NCBI RefSeq assembly: GCF_040712315.1
Contig: NC_134017.1
Coordinates: 48,109,636-48,173,635, forward strand
Direction: 5' to 3'
Length of the DNA stretch: 64,000 bases
Origin: Castanea sativa
Lineage: Eukaryota > Streptophyta > Magnoliopsida > Fagales > Fagaceae
In this document: one piece after another, positions 24,516 to 36,059 of the stretch
How the letters are laid out: the number at the start of each line of letters is the position of its first letter
How positions within the stretch are numbered: the first letter of the stretch is position 1
Translations under genes and position numbers: made by a program
The notes under the pieces: model-generated
Database searches by the model: none
What the model saw: only the letters and a program-made list of their open reading frames with translations
Told to the model about the DNA's origin: nothing

Positions 24516-24762
24516 TTCTTATTATATGTGTGGGTTTTCCTCTTTCATTCATGGTCAATGTTGAACTTGAGTTTCATCTTTGTAATGTTGAACTTTGTAG
24601 TGTTTGTTTCTACTTAAACTTAGGAATGCATGGATATTTTGGAATAAAAAAAAATCCGGTCTAAATAAGGGAAGCCCCTTAAATAGTAGTATAGATAATA
24701 CAATTTTGTTATTTACTTTTTTTTTTTTTTCATCTTCCTGAGTAAAACCCAAAAGCCAAGAG
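24516..24762. other. Spacer after the WRKY fragment
   Basis: No feature is recognised. Confidence 0.4.
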
Positions 24763-25512
24763 TATGTTTGGTAACTGTTTTTTTCTCTTTATTTTCTGTT
24801 TTCAAAAAAATTTCAATTTTTGAGACTAAAAACTTGTTTGGCCACCCAAAAATAGATAGAAATAAAAAATTATTCTCAAAACTTAATTTGTGAAGGAAAT
24901 TGAAAGCAGGCAAAAAACTATTTTCAGTTTGTAGTTTACAAAAGTCAATGAAAATACGAGCTTGATTTAATGAATTTTTTCTATTTAATGAGTTAGCACT
25001 AAAATTCGAATTTTAATAATAACATATTTCATTTTTTTTTTTCTATCTCCACTCTTCTCTCGCATAGAATTTTTTTTCTCTTTATTTTGCACTCTATTGT
25101 TTTTTAAACTCCATTGTGCGAAACTCAACGGTCGTATAGAGAAGCATCACCTTACAAGTAGGAAGATCTTAGGCTAGCATATTGAAAAAGTATTTATGCA
25201 TGTTGTTAGAAAACTGCATAAATTGTTCATAAAATTGCATAAATTGTTCATAATTTCTTGGTAGGTCTCCATGTGCAATTAATGTTGGCTTAGTTCCCTA
25301 GTTGGTTCTCGCAAAATATATTAGTGGCAAATGTTTTTTGATTTCAAAAGAACATTTATTGGTTTATATTTACTATTCATGTAAAGTGTACAATATTATA
25401 CACTATTCATGTAAATATATACATATACACATTTGTAAAGAGAATTTTTTTTTCTTTATATTCCCAAAAACAAGTTTTTGAAAATATAAAACAAAAACTG
25501 TTACCAAACATA
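24763..25512. mobile_element. TIR element (TATGTTTGGTAAC family)
   Basis: The left end TATGTTTGGTAACTGTTTTT and the right end, read inverted, TATGTTTGGTAACAGTTTTT agree for about 20 bp and more loosely beyond (TTTTCAAAAA, TTGTTTTTGGG). A related short copy is seen at about 48137-48357. No coding content was found. Confidence 0.65.
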
Positions 25513-25779
25513 ACCTAAGTTTTCCTTATTTCAATCTCCTTCTTATCTCGCTTGTTGGCTTGAACTTTGAAGCACTATCAAAATTTAAAATAGTTTGTGA
25601 TTGTGTTGTTCTAATGCTCAATTTAATAATAACAATAGTAATTAAAAATAAAATCCAAATCATCCGAAAAAGACACTAATTAATTTTTTGATGTAAGTGG
25701 AGATTTACCTCAGATCTCTTATTTAACTATTAAAAATTTTAGTAGTTGAGCTAATCGAAACTCATAAGCAAAAATGTTA
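25513..25779. repeat. Duplicated flank, also at 48358-48515
   Basis: CCTTATTTCAATCTCCTTC, CTTGTTGGCTTGAACTTTG and following text recur in the same order at 48358-48515. It precedes copy 2 of the duplicated block here and follows copy 2 there. Confidence 0.75.
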
Positions 25780-26161
25780 AACCTAATTGTTCACATTTCT
25801 ATTGCTTCTAATTGTGAATGTAGAGAGAAAATTAAACACCATGAGAGTATAAGTGCAACCACGTGTTTGACTGTTATACATGCACGAATATGCCCTAGTT
25901 ACCCTAAAGGAAAAGAGAAGAAAAAAAAAAAAAGGTTTATGCTTGTGTGTGTCAGTAACAGATAGTGCCTGGGCATTATAGAAACATTACCTTGGGTTTG
26001 ATATATATCTAAGGTGACTGAATGATTGCACAGCTGAATTTCCGGGCAAATATCCTTCGGCAATGAACGTCTCCGCCTTGTGAACTAAATCACTTACGTG
26101 TATGAAGTGCAGGTGAGTGGTTAACTGCCAAAAGACTAATTGCCCAGTAATGCAACCATGC
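25780..26161. repeat. Duplicated block, copy 2, left part
   Basis: This matches copy 1 from about 16105 to 16388 up to the word AACCATGCATAT, where the hAT-like insertion starts. The match resumes at 44633. Confidence 0.85.
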
Positions 26162-26384
26162 ATATATATCAGGGTAGTTAGTTTCGTACCGTACCGGCCG
26201 GTACGGCCGATATTTTCCATTCCGGTGCCTGAAACGGTACAAAGACTTCCTCATTTTGTACCGGTTTAAATACCGGCAGTACCAGGAGCGTTTTGGCTGT
26301 ACCGGCAGAAATACTGGATTTCGGCCAGAAAATTGATACCAGCCTGAAACAAAAACACAGATTTCTTTGTAGTTTTTCACTCAC

Positions 26385-26675
26385 CTAAGATAATTTCTTA
26401 ACAAATTTCACGATCTGATGCATCTCTCTTGTATCTCGGTCTCTTTTCTGCTTAGCTTTCCATTTTTCTTCATGGTCTCTGCAATGTTTGTGACTCTGTG
26501 TTCCTCTAATCTTCGTCTTCTTCTTCTTTTTCTTGCTGTTGATTTCGTCATCAAAATCCATTTCTTCTTCATCTTCAAGGTCTTGCATAAGCTCCTCAAC
26601 ATTGATAATGTCAGGCTCTTCCACTGTCACACCTGTCTCTATGCTCTGCTTCTGCTCTGTTTCTTCGCAAATCAA
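26385..26675 (-). CDS. Hypothetical acidic/Lys-rich frame in the hAT-like element
   Basis: This 96-aa frame has an acidic stretch (NVEELMQDLEDEEEMDFDDE) followed by a run of Lys and a basic Lys/Arg/His part (KKWKAKQKRDRD-like). It resembles no family I know. The MULE cuts in directly upstream of its start, so a longer frame may have been split. It may be a captured gene piece or a chance frame. Confidence 0.3.
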   Translation of the reverse strand: MICEETEQKQSIETGVTVEEPDIINVEELMQDLEDEEEMDFDDEINSKKKKKKTKIRGTQSHKHCRDHEEKWKAKQKRDRDTREMHQIVKFVKKLS

Positions 26676-26719
26676 CTCGGTCTGAGCTCTGATACTCAGA
26701 CTCTTGGGGAGAAAGTCAG

Positions 26720-26960
26720 GGCGTTTTTTCAGAAATAACTAAAAAATTCAAACTATATCATTAGTAAGAAAAGGTTTGAAACAAATTTGGTTTCTCACAA
26801 ATCGAGTCCATTGGACTCAATTTTTGGCTTATAAATCAAGTACATTGTACTCGATTTCTCCATCGCAGCACGGGCTGAGCTGGACAAGGAGTCCACGTAG
26901 GCACAAAAATCGAGTTCAATGAACTCGATATTTGGCCATAAAAATCGAGTTCAATGAACT
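26720..26960. repeat. Left terminal inverted repeat of the MULE
   Basis: It aligns inverted with 43735-43990. The closest stretch is ACATTGTACTCGATTTCTCC followed by ATCGCAGCAC and GGCTGAGCTGGACAA, shared with one or two changes. Confidence 0.88.
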
Positions 26961-27180
26961 CGATTTTTGGTCATAAAAATCGAGTCATTTGTACTCGATT
27001 TCCAGTTTCCACATCTTACCATGTGAAGGTCACGTGCGCACGTGATCACTTTAAAGTAAATCGAGTCTACTGGACTCGATTTTTGTTCCCCACCAGTTTT
27101 CGGGCACGTGGACATAACTCGAGTAAAGGAGACTCGATTTATTTGCTTCTAAAAATCGAGTCTATTGAACTCGATTTCTG
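26796..27180. repeat. Array of eight 25-bp palindromes at the MULE left end
   Basis: Units of the form AAATCGAGT-N7-ACTCGATTT occur at about 26796, 26832, 26909, 26942, 26976, 27058, 27117 and 27154. In several units the inner bases change in pairs: TCA/TGA, CCA/TGG and ACA/TGT. This keeps each unit a near-perfect palindrome with 12-bp arms. They may be transposase-binding sites; that is an inference. Confidence 0.88.
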
Positions 27181-28429
27181 TGAATGGTCCCCAGCCCATC
27201 CACGTGTCATGTGGGTCCCAACTGGGACCTTTCCCCCGTTACCCGACTCACATCTCTTATGCTCTCACATTTTCTCTTCTGCTCTCACAGCAGCATCACT
27301 CACACAACTTACCTCATCACTCACACAACTCGCCTCTCATCACTCACACAACAATCACACTCAACTTTCATCAACTCTCAGGTAATGTTTTTACAATATT
27401 GATAATATTTTTTGTTAGTTAAATATAGTGGTTACTTGCTAGGTTATTTTTTTAAGAAACAATTAGAACATATTAGGAAAATTTTTGTTTTTTTGTTTGT
27501 TAGTGTAAATATTGTGATTAATTTATTTGTTAGTATATTGTGGGTAGTTTGTTAGTATATTGTGATTATTTGTTAGTTTTTTTTCATTATTATTATGATT
27601 AATTATTGGAAATACTTAGTACTAAATATTGTGATTAATGTTATTACAACATATTTGGAAATATTGTTTTTTTTTTTGTTAGTGTAAATATTGTGATTAA
27701 ATTATTTGCTAAGTTTTTTTTTAGAAAATTAATATTGTGATTAATTATTGGGAATTTTTAGTACCAAATATTATGATTAATTATGTTATTACAACATATT
27801 GGGAATATTTGCTTATTTTTTGTTAGTGTAAATATTGTGATTAAATTATTTTCTAGGTTTTTAAAAAAAAATTAATATTGTGATTAATTATTGGGAATAT
27901 TTAGTATTGGGGAAATATTTAGTACCAAATATTGTGATTAATTATGTTATTACAACATATTGAGAATATTTTTTTTGTTAGTGTAAATATTGTGATTAAT
28001 AATATGCTAGGTTTTTTAAAAAAATTAATATTGGGAATATTTAGTACTAAATATTGTGATCAATTGTTAGGAATATTTAATACTTTTAGGTTTTTGTCAT
28101 TGGTATGAAATGGATTATGAGTTTGATACTTAAGACACCCATTACAGTCTTTTTAGTATAAATTATTTCAAGATATAGTTGTTTCAGATTTGTAACAAAG
28201 ATTTCAATGGGTAACTAGTTGCTATAATATTTTTGTTCATCATATCTTATTTGAATGGGTTTTGAAAGTCATGCCTCTAGAATGATTTGGACGTGAGTAT
28301 ATGCAAATTTGGTTGAGGTTAGTATTGTTGGCATGTCATACCCAAAGTTTTGTGATTGATGTTAATTGAGAGTTATAAATTTGTCACTAACACAATTGCA
28401 CTTGATGATCTATAGGTTGATAATGATCT
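27181..28429. repeat. MULE 5' region with a degenerate ~150-bp repeat
   Basis: After a CACACAA-rich stretch (27250-27380) that could be an untranslated leader, the word TTAGTGTAAATATTGTGATTA recurs near 27500, 27680, 27824 and 27979, spaced 144-179 bp. A splice donor-like CAGGTAATG at 27379 suggests the region is a leader intron before the transposase. No protein frame of note is present. Confidence 0.55.
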
Positions 28430-31183
28430 ATATAAATATATACTACGGTGGATCCCTTGGCAATGCCAACCCTTATGACGGATTTCCATTTCAAGGTCCG
28501 AGTATCCAGTGCTGTTATATGATGATACGCCATAAGTTAAAGACCTTGAGTGATTTGAAGATAAAAATTATGGAAGAGCTGCAACTGAACCCTGTTTTGC
28601 ATGACATACATATTACTTCCCGTTCTCCACATGAAGTCCTCAATCAATGCATTAATTACAGATATATGGCGATAACAGAAGACAAACATGTGAAGTTCAT
28701 GTTTCACAAGATGCGTTAATGGGAACAAGTAGCAAATTTTGAGTTGTACGTCACTTTGGAGCTGCGTGCAGAAGTCAGCGCAGTAGATATTGTACAAACA
28801 ACTACATCTCTACAGTTTGCAGTCCTAGATGATCAATGCACCACGTTGGGAGGCTATACACCCCCTTTTCAAGAGACACCAAGAACAGTTGAGAGCGAAC
28901 CTGACAATAGATATGAAGATCAATTTTGTACACATCGAGGTGAATCCTCTACAGTTCCAGTAGTTGAAGATGAAGACGAACACTGTGTTGGGGAAGATCT
29001 TGACGATAGAGATGAGTACGAAGAGAGGATTGAGCGAGGTGACTTTGATAGGGGTGTTGATGACCATGAAATTACTCTCAATCCTAATGTTGATGATATG
29101 GATGAATGTGATGAAGATGATGCAAACCCTACCGTTAGAGTTCAGCATGTTACAAATGCAACCCACGTTTATGAACCTCCCGCCTTATCATTTTATGAAA
29201 ATACTTGGGAAAACATGGTTGATCCTGAAGTTGGTGAGCAAGCATTTGCTTCTACTTGGAATGCGGACATGAATTTTTGTACTGGGTTGATTTTTGCGAA
29301 TAAAGAAGTGGTGAAACGTGCATTAACAATTTATGCCGCAAAGCATAACAGAAACTTTCTGACTAGTAGGTCAACCAAAAGTAGACTGTATGTGAAATGC
29401 ATGGATGGGTCATGCAAGTGGTACGTTGGTGCAATCATGAAGCCTAAATAGGGAACATGGATGGTCACATCTTATGGGGGTCCTCACAGTTGTATGACCC
29501 TTGGCATGGCTCTTAATGGTAGAATGATGGATTGTAATTTTCTTGCAGCAGAATTTGTTCCAACGTTGCGAGAAAATCACACGGCAACAATTCAACACCT
29601 TAGAGATTACATCAAAGGGAAGTATTATGAACATAAGCTTTCTTACTATAAGGTATGGGATGCGAAACAAAGGGCTATTGCAAAGATATTCGGCGATTGG
29701 GAAGAGTCTTACGAAAGGTTGAAAAAGTTGTTGTTGGCATACTTGGATCAAGAAGCTGGCACCCGGTACTGGTATCTCACTGAACCGAGGGAGGAGGGTG
29801 TTACTATATTGCGATATGTATTTTGGGCTTTCACTCCTTGCATTGAAGGATTCAAACATTGTAAGCCAGTAATCAGTATTGATGGGACCCATTTGTATGG
29901 TAAATATCGAGGGGTGTTGATGATTGCAATGGCCACTGATGCCAACAACAAGGTTTTGCCTCTAGCCTTTGCTGTTGTGGACAAAGAGTCAGGGCCTAGT
30001 TGGAGGTGGTTTTTAGATTGCGTCAGGTTTGCACTAGGGGATGTGATAGCAAATAAGGACATCTGCATAATTTCTGACCGACATAAGGGTATTCGAAATG
30101 CAATTGCAAACTGGCCTAGAGATGATCATGGACGAGTACGAGTATACCACAGATATTGCCTTTGACATGTTGCTAGCAACTTCAACACGCATTTTCAAGA
30201 TGCCACTTTAAAGTCATTGGCCTTAAAAGCGGGGTATGCTACTCAGGAAGCTAAATTTGAGTTGTACATGCAACCTATCAAGGAAGTCGAGATTGAGGCC
30301 CTTAGGAAGAAATCAGCCACCGAACAACAGGTAAGTGAACCCGACCCATCCATCATGCCATACACATATCTAATGAAAGAGGATATAGACAAGTGGACCC
30401 AGCTACGTGATGGTGGATACCGTTATGGGGCTATGACAACCAATGTCTCGGAGTGCTTCAATGGAGTACTTAAAGGTGCCCGTGGCCTGCCCATTGCTGC
30501 ACTGGTTGAATTCACTTGGAGAAAACTTGTCGCGTATTTCCATGATCGACACAAAAAAATTACTCATGATCTCTTGGAGGGCAAGGTGTGGAGTAAATAT
30601 GCCTCAGAAATCTTTGATGCAAATCTGAAAAAAATCTAAAACACACCAAGTAAGGCTGTTTAATAATGTCCATGGTATATATCAAGTAACGACTGCGTAC
30701 AACATCCGTAGCTCTGGAGGGGGACAACATAGTCATGAAATAAACATATTGGCCAGAACATGTGGTTGTGGAAAGTGGCAAAATCGAATGATCCCTTGTT
30801 CACATGCAATTACAGTTCTTCATTCCTTGGGGCAAGATACAAGTGCATATATTGACCCATGTTATAGTTTGGAGAACACCATTCGCACCTACTCACACCA
30901 ATTTGTGGTGCCAAAGTCAGAGTCATTATGGAGGGATGTGGAAGGTCCAAAGTGGGTGCCTGACCCAGACCTGTTGCGGGCCAAAGGTCGACCTGTGAAG
31001 TCTAAGATACGGAATGAGATGGATGGGGTCCGGCGAAAACCGGGAAGCCGAAAGCCAGATTCTAACTTGAGGGAGATTCAACAAAAGCAGAGCTATGGAC
31101 TGTGTCATCAACATGGGCATAACCGTAGAAGATGTCCACTTCCCGTAGGGCTTCAACAAGCAATATTGACCCAACCTAGGTAA
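28430..31183 (+). pseudogene. MULE transposase, broken (MuDR-type DDE with SWIM zinc finger)
   Basis: The N-terminal part (YYGGSLGNANPYDGFPF, then an acidic linker at 28880-29130) precedes the MuDR DNA-binding-like region with FANKEVVKRALTIYA and CKWYVGA. The MULE DDE core has Asp in SIDGTHLYG (29881-29883), Asp in ISDRHKGI (30076-30078) and Glu in NVSECFNG (30451-30453), all present. A SWIM zinc finger has CGCG (from 30761) and PCSH (to 30805). A zinc knuckle CHQHGHNRRRC follows, with Tyr where the first Cys is expected. Breaks are a TAA at 28717-28719, a TAG at about 29449, a TGA at 30163-30165 inside the C-x2-H motif, and a one-base shift in the A-run at 30628-30634. The protein would cut and join the MULE ends. 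Confidence 0.92.
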
Positions 31184-31550
31184 GTGATGCTTTTATATAA
31201 AATTTCATGATTGTATCAATTATCCAAGTTACGTAGATTAGTACCGTTGTTTTGGCTGTTGGTATCTAATGACAATATTTCAATTTTTCTCAGGTATGCA
31301 GATACTCGATTTTGGAATGCCATTGTAGATGTAAATTGTGGTTCTCTTTATTGTGTATTCGAACTTACTACTGGGTTGTATCGGCACAATTATTATTTTC
31401 TTTTATCACTGAATGCACTTGTAATCAAAGTATTTTGTATCCAATGTACCTGTTTCTATATTGTGATATTATGAATGGTTAATTTTATCTTTCAATTAGT
31501 TGTTAATTATTTCTATTAGCTGTTATACTCGTCTGTGTTGGTGCTTCTTG
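31184..31550. other. Transposase 3' region
   Basis: A possible intron ends at TTTTTCTCAG before 31294, followed by a short open stretch. No motif is seen. Confidence 0.35.
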
Positions 31551-31555
31551 TTGAG

Positions 31556-31945
31556 ACTATAAGAAAAAAAAGGAAAAAAAAATAAGAAAAAAAAAACGGA
31601 AAAAAAAGTAAGCAAAAAAAAAACGGAAAAAAAAAAAGTAAGCAAAATAAAGGAAAAAAAAAGTAAGAAAAAAAATGGAAAAAAAACAAGGTAAGAAAAA
31701 AAAAGGTAAGAAAAAAAAGTAAGCAAAAGAAAGGAAAAAAAAAAGTAAGAAAAAGAGGAAAAAAAAAAAGGTAAGAAAAAAAATGGGAGAAAAAAAGGTA
31801 AGAAAAAAAAAAGTAAGCAAAAGAAAGGAAAAAAAAAAAGGAAAAAAAAGTAAGCAAAAGAAAGGAAAAAAAAAGTAAGCAAAAAAAAAAGGATATGAAA
31901 AAAGTAAGGAAAAAAAAATTCAGAAAAAAAAAACGTAAAAATCGA
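31556..31945. repeat. 390-bp purine-only tract
   Basis: Nearly pure A and G, built from AAAAAAGTAAGCAAAAG- and GGAAAAAAAA-like words with rare T and C. The long Phe-rich frames on the minus strand are a by-product. Confidence 0.9.
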
Positions 31946-32090
31946 CTTCATGGGGATCGAGTTTGTCCCAACTCTCTGCTTGGAAACTCGAATTTTGGGA
32001 AGTCGAGTACTCAATGTAGAACTCGAGTCCAGAGGACTCGATTTATATGTCCACAGAAATCGAGTTCTATGAACTCGATTTATAGGTTTT
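31940..32090. repeat. Internal palindrome cluster of the MULE
   Basis: Units include AATCGAGTTCTATGAACTCG, ACTCGAGTCCAGAGGACTCG and two looser ones. It lies just after the transposase and may be the old right end of an autonomous MULE. Confidence 0.75.
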
Positions 32091-33099
32091 TTTTTTTTTG
32101 GGTGATTTCTTGTCAGGCCCTAACTGAATCCACGTGTCAACCTCACAAAAAATAATTGCCCCATTCAGTCCTCACTATTACCCTCATGATTTTATTAAAG
32201 AATAACTTGTCCAAAAGGCTGTGTTAGAAAGTGACTTTTTGATGTGCCAAATGCTAATTTTTTTTAAAAGGGTGGATGCTAGTGCTTTAATGCCTTTAGC
32301 ATGAACCATGACACCTTTTGTTTTGCACTTAGATGAATATACCATTTAACCTTCAACTATAACTTCTAGTTGAGTCTTCTTTCCTAATCAAAATCAAGAG
32401 ATCATAGATGACGAAGGGTAGTGCTGAAAAGCCACCAGCTCAAGGCTCACGTTTTTACCTGAGATCATGCCCTCTACATCTAGCTACTCACCCCAACCAA
32501 TTTTTAGGAACAAAAAATCTTCCTAATTACATTATGTAGGAGAAGACAGGGATGACCCTTAGTTTGTTGAAAAAGGTAAGGTAGTATAGACTATAGCCTA
32601 TAGACTCCATTTTTTTTCAATTATGAATCCGTGTGGAGAACCACACCTGTGATACAAGTTTAAATTATCTTCTACCAATTTTTTTTTCTCCATATAGCAT
32701 AGGAAATAATGCAGAAGTTCTGTACGATACAATATATCACAAGCTGCAGTCAAGCCTCCATGAAAGATCACCTGATTCTATACTATAACAATTAGCAAAG
32801 TGTTAGAGAACATCAAATCTGTTAGGACTCAAACTTGATACAAAAAGTGGGACGTCGGTAATAATGGGCGAAGTGATAGATTGAACATAGCACTTGCACA
32901 TACAAACAATGAAGTTATTGTTAACCACAATAATGGCTTTGATTTAATAAGGATTGGCATAATGACAATAGCCAAAAAAAGACTCACATGATATACAAAA
33001 CGAACTTATGCCAACAAAACAAAATTATACCAATATCATACAATAAAACAAGAGGCAACATTCCTCACTATGAAATTATACAACATCTAATATACCTAT
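32091..33099. other. Between transposase and VPS37 copy, nothing recognised
   Basis: The word ATCCACGTGTCA is shared with the left MULE end (near 27197). The rest may be downstream flank carried along with the VPS37 copy. Confidence 0.35.
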
Positions 33100-34219
33100 T
33101 CAACCAATTGAAGAAGTTTTGGCTGAAAGGTGAATAAGCGCACACCTATGGTACGTGGTACAAAGCTTCTTGTATTTCTTCACAAAGGTCCCAAGGTCCA
33201 CATCCCTATCTAAGAGCTGTTTATGCAGGTTTTCCAATTCCTCCTCCGTCTTATTCATCGCATCTGAAATAACAAAAAATTATTTCACATCTCCATAACG
33301 TATATCTCTAAAATAAAATCAAGCTTGAGCCATTAAGTAATGAATAACCAAAGTTGGCCTATTCAACAGAACCTTGAGTTGTCATGATGAAGAATACCTT
33401 GTAGCCTTTGGAGAAGGGATTGAGGGGAATAGAATTTCAATGTCTCTTCCTTCTTTCTCTCAAGCTCATTGAGTTTTTCCTGAGCAGTAGCCAATTCTGT
33501 TGTCCGATTTATTCTGCACTGTACCATAGAATCAAAGGAGGAAAAAGTTCTTCAATCAGTTGACTAATCTTAAAGCAAGGAAAAATTTATTCGATCAGTT
33601 GACTAATCTTAAATCAACAAATGAAAGATGAGCGTACAAACTAACCTAGTTTCTAAGCTCCATAATCCAGGGTTCCTTTTCCAAGTTCTCCCCTAATATA
33701 AAAGAAAGTGTTAGTATCTCTCCCCCAAGTGTAGTATTGTATTCCAACTACCTAAACCACATGCTAAAAAAGTAGATACATTGGGTGGGGAAAAGGACAA
33801 GCACTCACTCGCAAGTTGTAGAGTCTCCTTACGAAGTTCATCTCTTAACTGATAAGCCATAAAAGAACAGAGGGGCAAAAGATTAGAAAGACATGGAAAC
33901 TCAAATATCATAAACAATAGAAACTCAGCATGTAGTGCATGTGAGTGCACACATTCTTGTATATGCAGTTCGCAGATGTATCTTTATATATTATAGCATA
34001 CATTAATCCTCAACTATGCAAACTATGACTACAATCAATTAATGTTATTCGCGCTTACACAATTGATTTTTACATTGCTTTATCACATTTTAGTGACTTC
34101 AAGATGAAAATCAATGTATTGCTCCAACCAAATACAAGTAACCGAAGGACATACCAGCAAACAGCAAGCTGGAGACTCATGACCCCATCAATCAGAAACA
34201 TCTCTGTCCTTCAAACACA

Positions 34220-34220
<1 letters not shown>

Positions 34221-34293
<73 letters not shown>
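34221..34293. repeat. (TC)n(TA)n compound microsatellite
   Basis: TC units are followed by TA units, within an intron of the VPS37 copy. Confidence 0.95.
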
Positions 34294-34294
<1 letters not shown>

Positions 34295-35379
34295 CCCCAA
34301 AAAAATCTAAGCAGCTAACATTTTTTCCCTAAGTATCTATAATTCCATGTGTCATGCATTCCCTTTCTTTCATTTACTTCTGAATCAAATATGGACATAT
34401 AGATAATCTGTAGACCATATCAGATAATCACAACAGACAAGATTCTATTAAAGCACCACATATCTACAAGGGAATCCATGCCCGGCAGCCATAGTTGCTC
34501 ACACACTTCAATAAGTTTCATCAAAGCAAAAGTCAATGGTATGGGTCTGCCACTAATCTGGATAAACCCCTATCCTCTACAAACTTTGGGTGGGAGGTGA
34601 TAGCACCAAAGGATTACCAGTTTTCAGAAATCCTCCATGAGAACATCTTTTCTTACAGCCATTGTCAAACTATTGCAGTTCCAAGGAAAAGGTACCATAA
34701 CTAAGAAATATTTTAGTATAACCGTTCAGCAAACCAAAGCAAGCAACATGCAACAATTATATTCTATATTTGAGAATGTTAGATGAGAGAGAGAGAGAGC
34801 ATAATCCACAACTTACATTGTTTTGAATTTTCACTTGATCAAGTGAGAGTAAGAAGTGATGGTATGCATCATTGTCAGACAAAAGCTTACGTAATTCATC
34901 AACACTAAAGAAATTTATCAAGAAAACAAGAGATGATTAGAAACTACAAAAGTGAAGTTAGAAATCTCATAATATAATACAGGAGTGTTAATTATCTTAA
35001 TTGGCACAACTGGAGTGACTAAGACACATGCATTAAATAAATGCACTCCAAGGAGGAGTGACTCAGATTTTCAATCACTTATTAAATAACTTAATATCTA
35101 GTAATAAGCTTTACAATTTGGCCAAAATATAATCAACATTAAAAAATAGTGTATTGGAATAAAGCCTCAAACAAACAAAAGCAAAGTGCTGAGAAAACTT
35201 AATAGGAAATTTCCATGAATGACAGGGTGGTTCTTGACAAGCCAAAGGTATAGTCCTAATTCTTAACAAGATTTCCCACACCCATTTTGCAAGCCATCTA
35301 AAGAAACATAGAGAATCAATAAACATATATTAATCTTAATAATAAAGATAAGAACAATGTCTTTACTACCCTACATAAC

Positions 35380-35397
35380 CCCCCCCCCCCCCCCCGG
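35380..35397. repeat. Poly-C run
   Basis: About 16-18 C in a row lie in the first intron of the VPS37 copy. The length may be uncertain in the assembly. Confidence 0.8.
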
Positions 35398-35689
35398 CCC
35401 AATGTAGCAACAATATAGTTGGAAAAATTGATATATATAACCAAGCACCTACCTTTTATCCTTCAGAACAACAATAATACCCGTAGCTTCAGCAGGTGAA
35501 ACATGTGATGATGGCCTGACTGAAATCTTATGTGAACAGAAGCTGCTAGAAGAGGCACTGCTTGGTGTTCTTGGACAAGATGAAGTTGGGGAGCTAACTA
35601 CAGATGGAGGATACCAAGACTGTGAAGAACCATCCTATGGATGCAGCTGAGGTTGTTGGTCCTGAGATCCCCTGCAGGTAGAGGTTGTC

Positions 35690-35950
35690 TCCTTATGAAG
35701 TTCATCTCTCAACTGATAAGCCATAAAATAATAGAGGGGAAAAAGAGAAGAAAGAAATGGAAACTTAAATATCATAAACAATAGAAATTCAGCATGTAGT
35801 GCACACATTTTTGTATTTGCAGTTCGCAAATGTCTCTCTATATATTATAGCATACATTAATCCTCAACTATGCAAGCTATGACTACAATCATTTAATATT
35901 ATTCGTGCTTACACAATTGATTTTTACATTGCTTTATCACATTTTTTAAC
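35690..35950. repeat. Partial duplication of the VPS37 exon 3 region
   Basis: GAAGTTCATCTCTCAACTGA, TAAGCCATAAAA and the following ~250 bp repeat 33830-34090 in the same direction. The duplication put a second exon 3 copy upstream of exon 1. Confidence 0.85.
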
Positions 35951-36059
35951 TCATAATATCAGTAACTTGAAATGAAAAGAATAAGGACAAGAGTATCCAA
36001 TCTCTACTCCCTAATTCAAAAGATTGGACCACAAGAGTATCCAATCTCTAATATCTAAT

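Larger units (their letters stand above)
33100..35690 (-). pseudogene. VPS37: Captured intron-containing copy of VPS37 (ESCRT-I subunit)
   Basis: Six minus-strand exons with GT-AG introns give a plant VPS37: exon 1 to 35453 (SPAEATGIIVVLKDK), 34904-34817 (SVDELRKLLSDNDAYHHFLL), 33848-33809 (RDELRKETLQLA), 33692-33646 (ENLEKEPWIMELRN), 33518-33398 (TTELATAQEKLNELERKKEE) and 33263-33100 (NKTEEELENLHKQLLDRD, ending AKTSSIG and a stop). VPS37 is a core subunit of the endosomal ESCRT-I complex that sorts ubiquitinated cargo. Two TAG codons break it, in exon 1 near 35635 and at the end of exon 4 (33646-33648), both Gln positions by CAG-to-TAG. The extreme N-terminus is replaced by a second copy of the exon 3 region. 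It lies inside the MULE, so it is a captured copy and not the resident gene. Confidence 0.9.

Noticed and set aside
31516..32014. Long Phe/Leu-rich minus-strand frames
   Set aside because: They are the complement of a purine-only tract, with no real protein composition.
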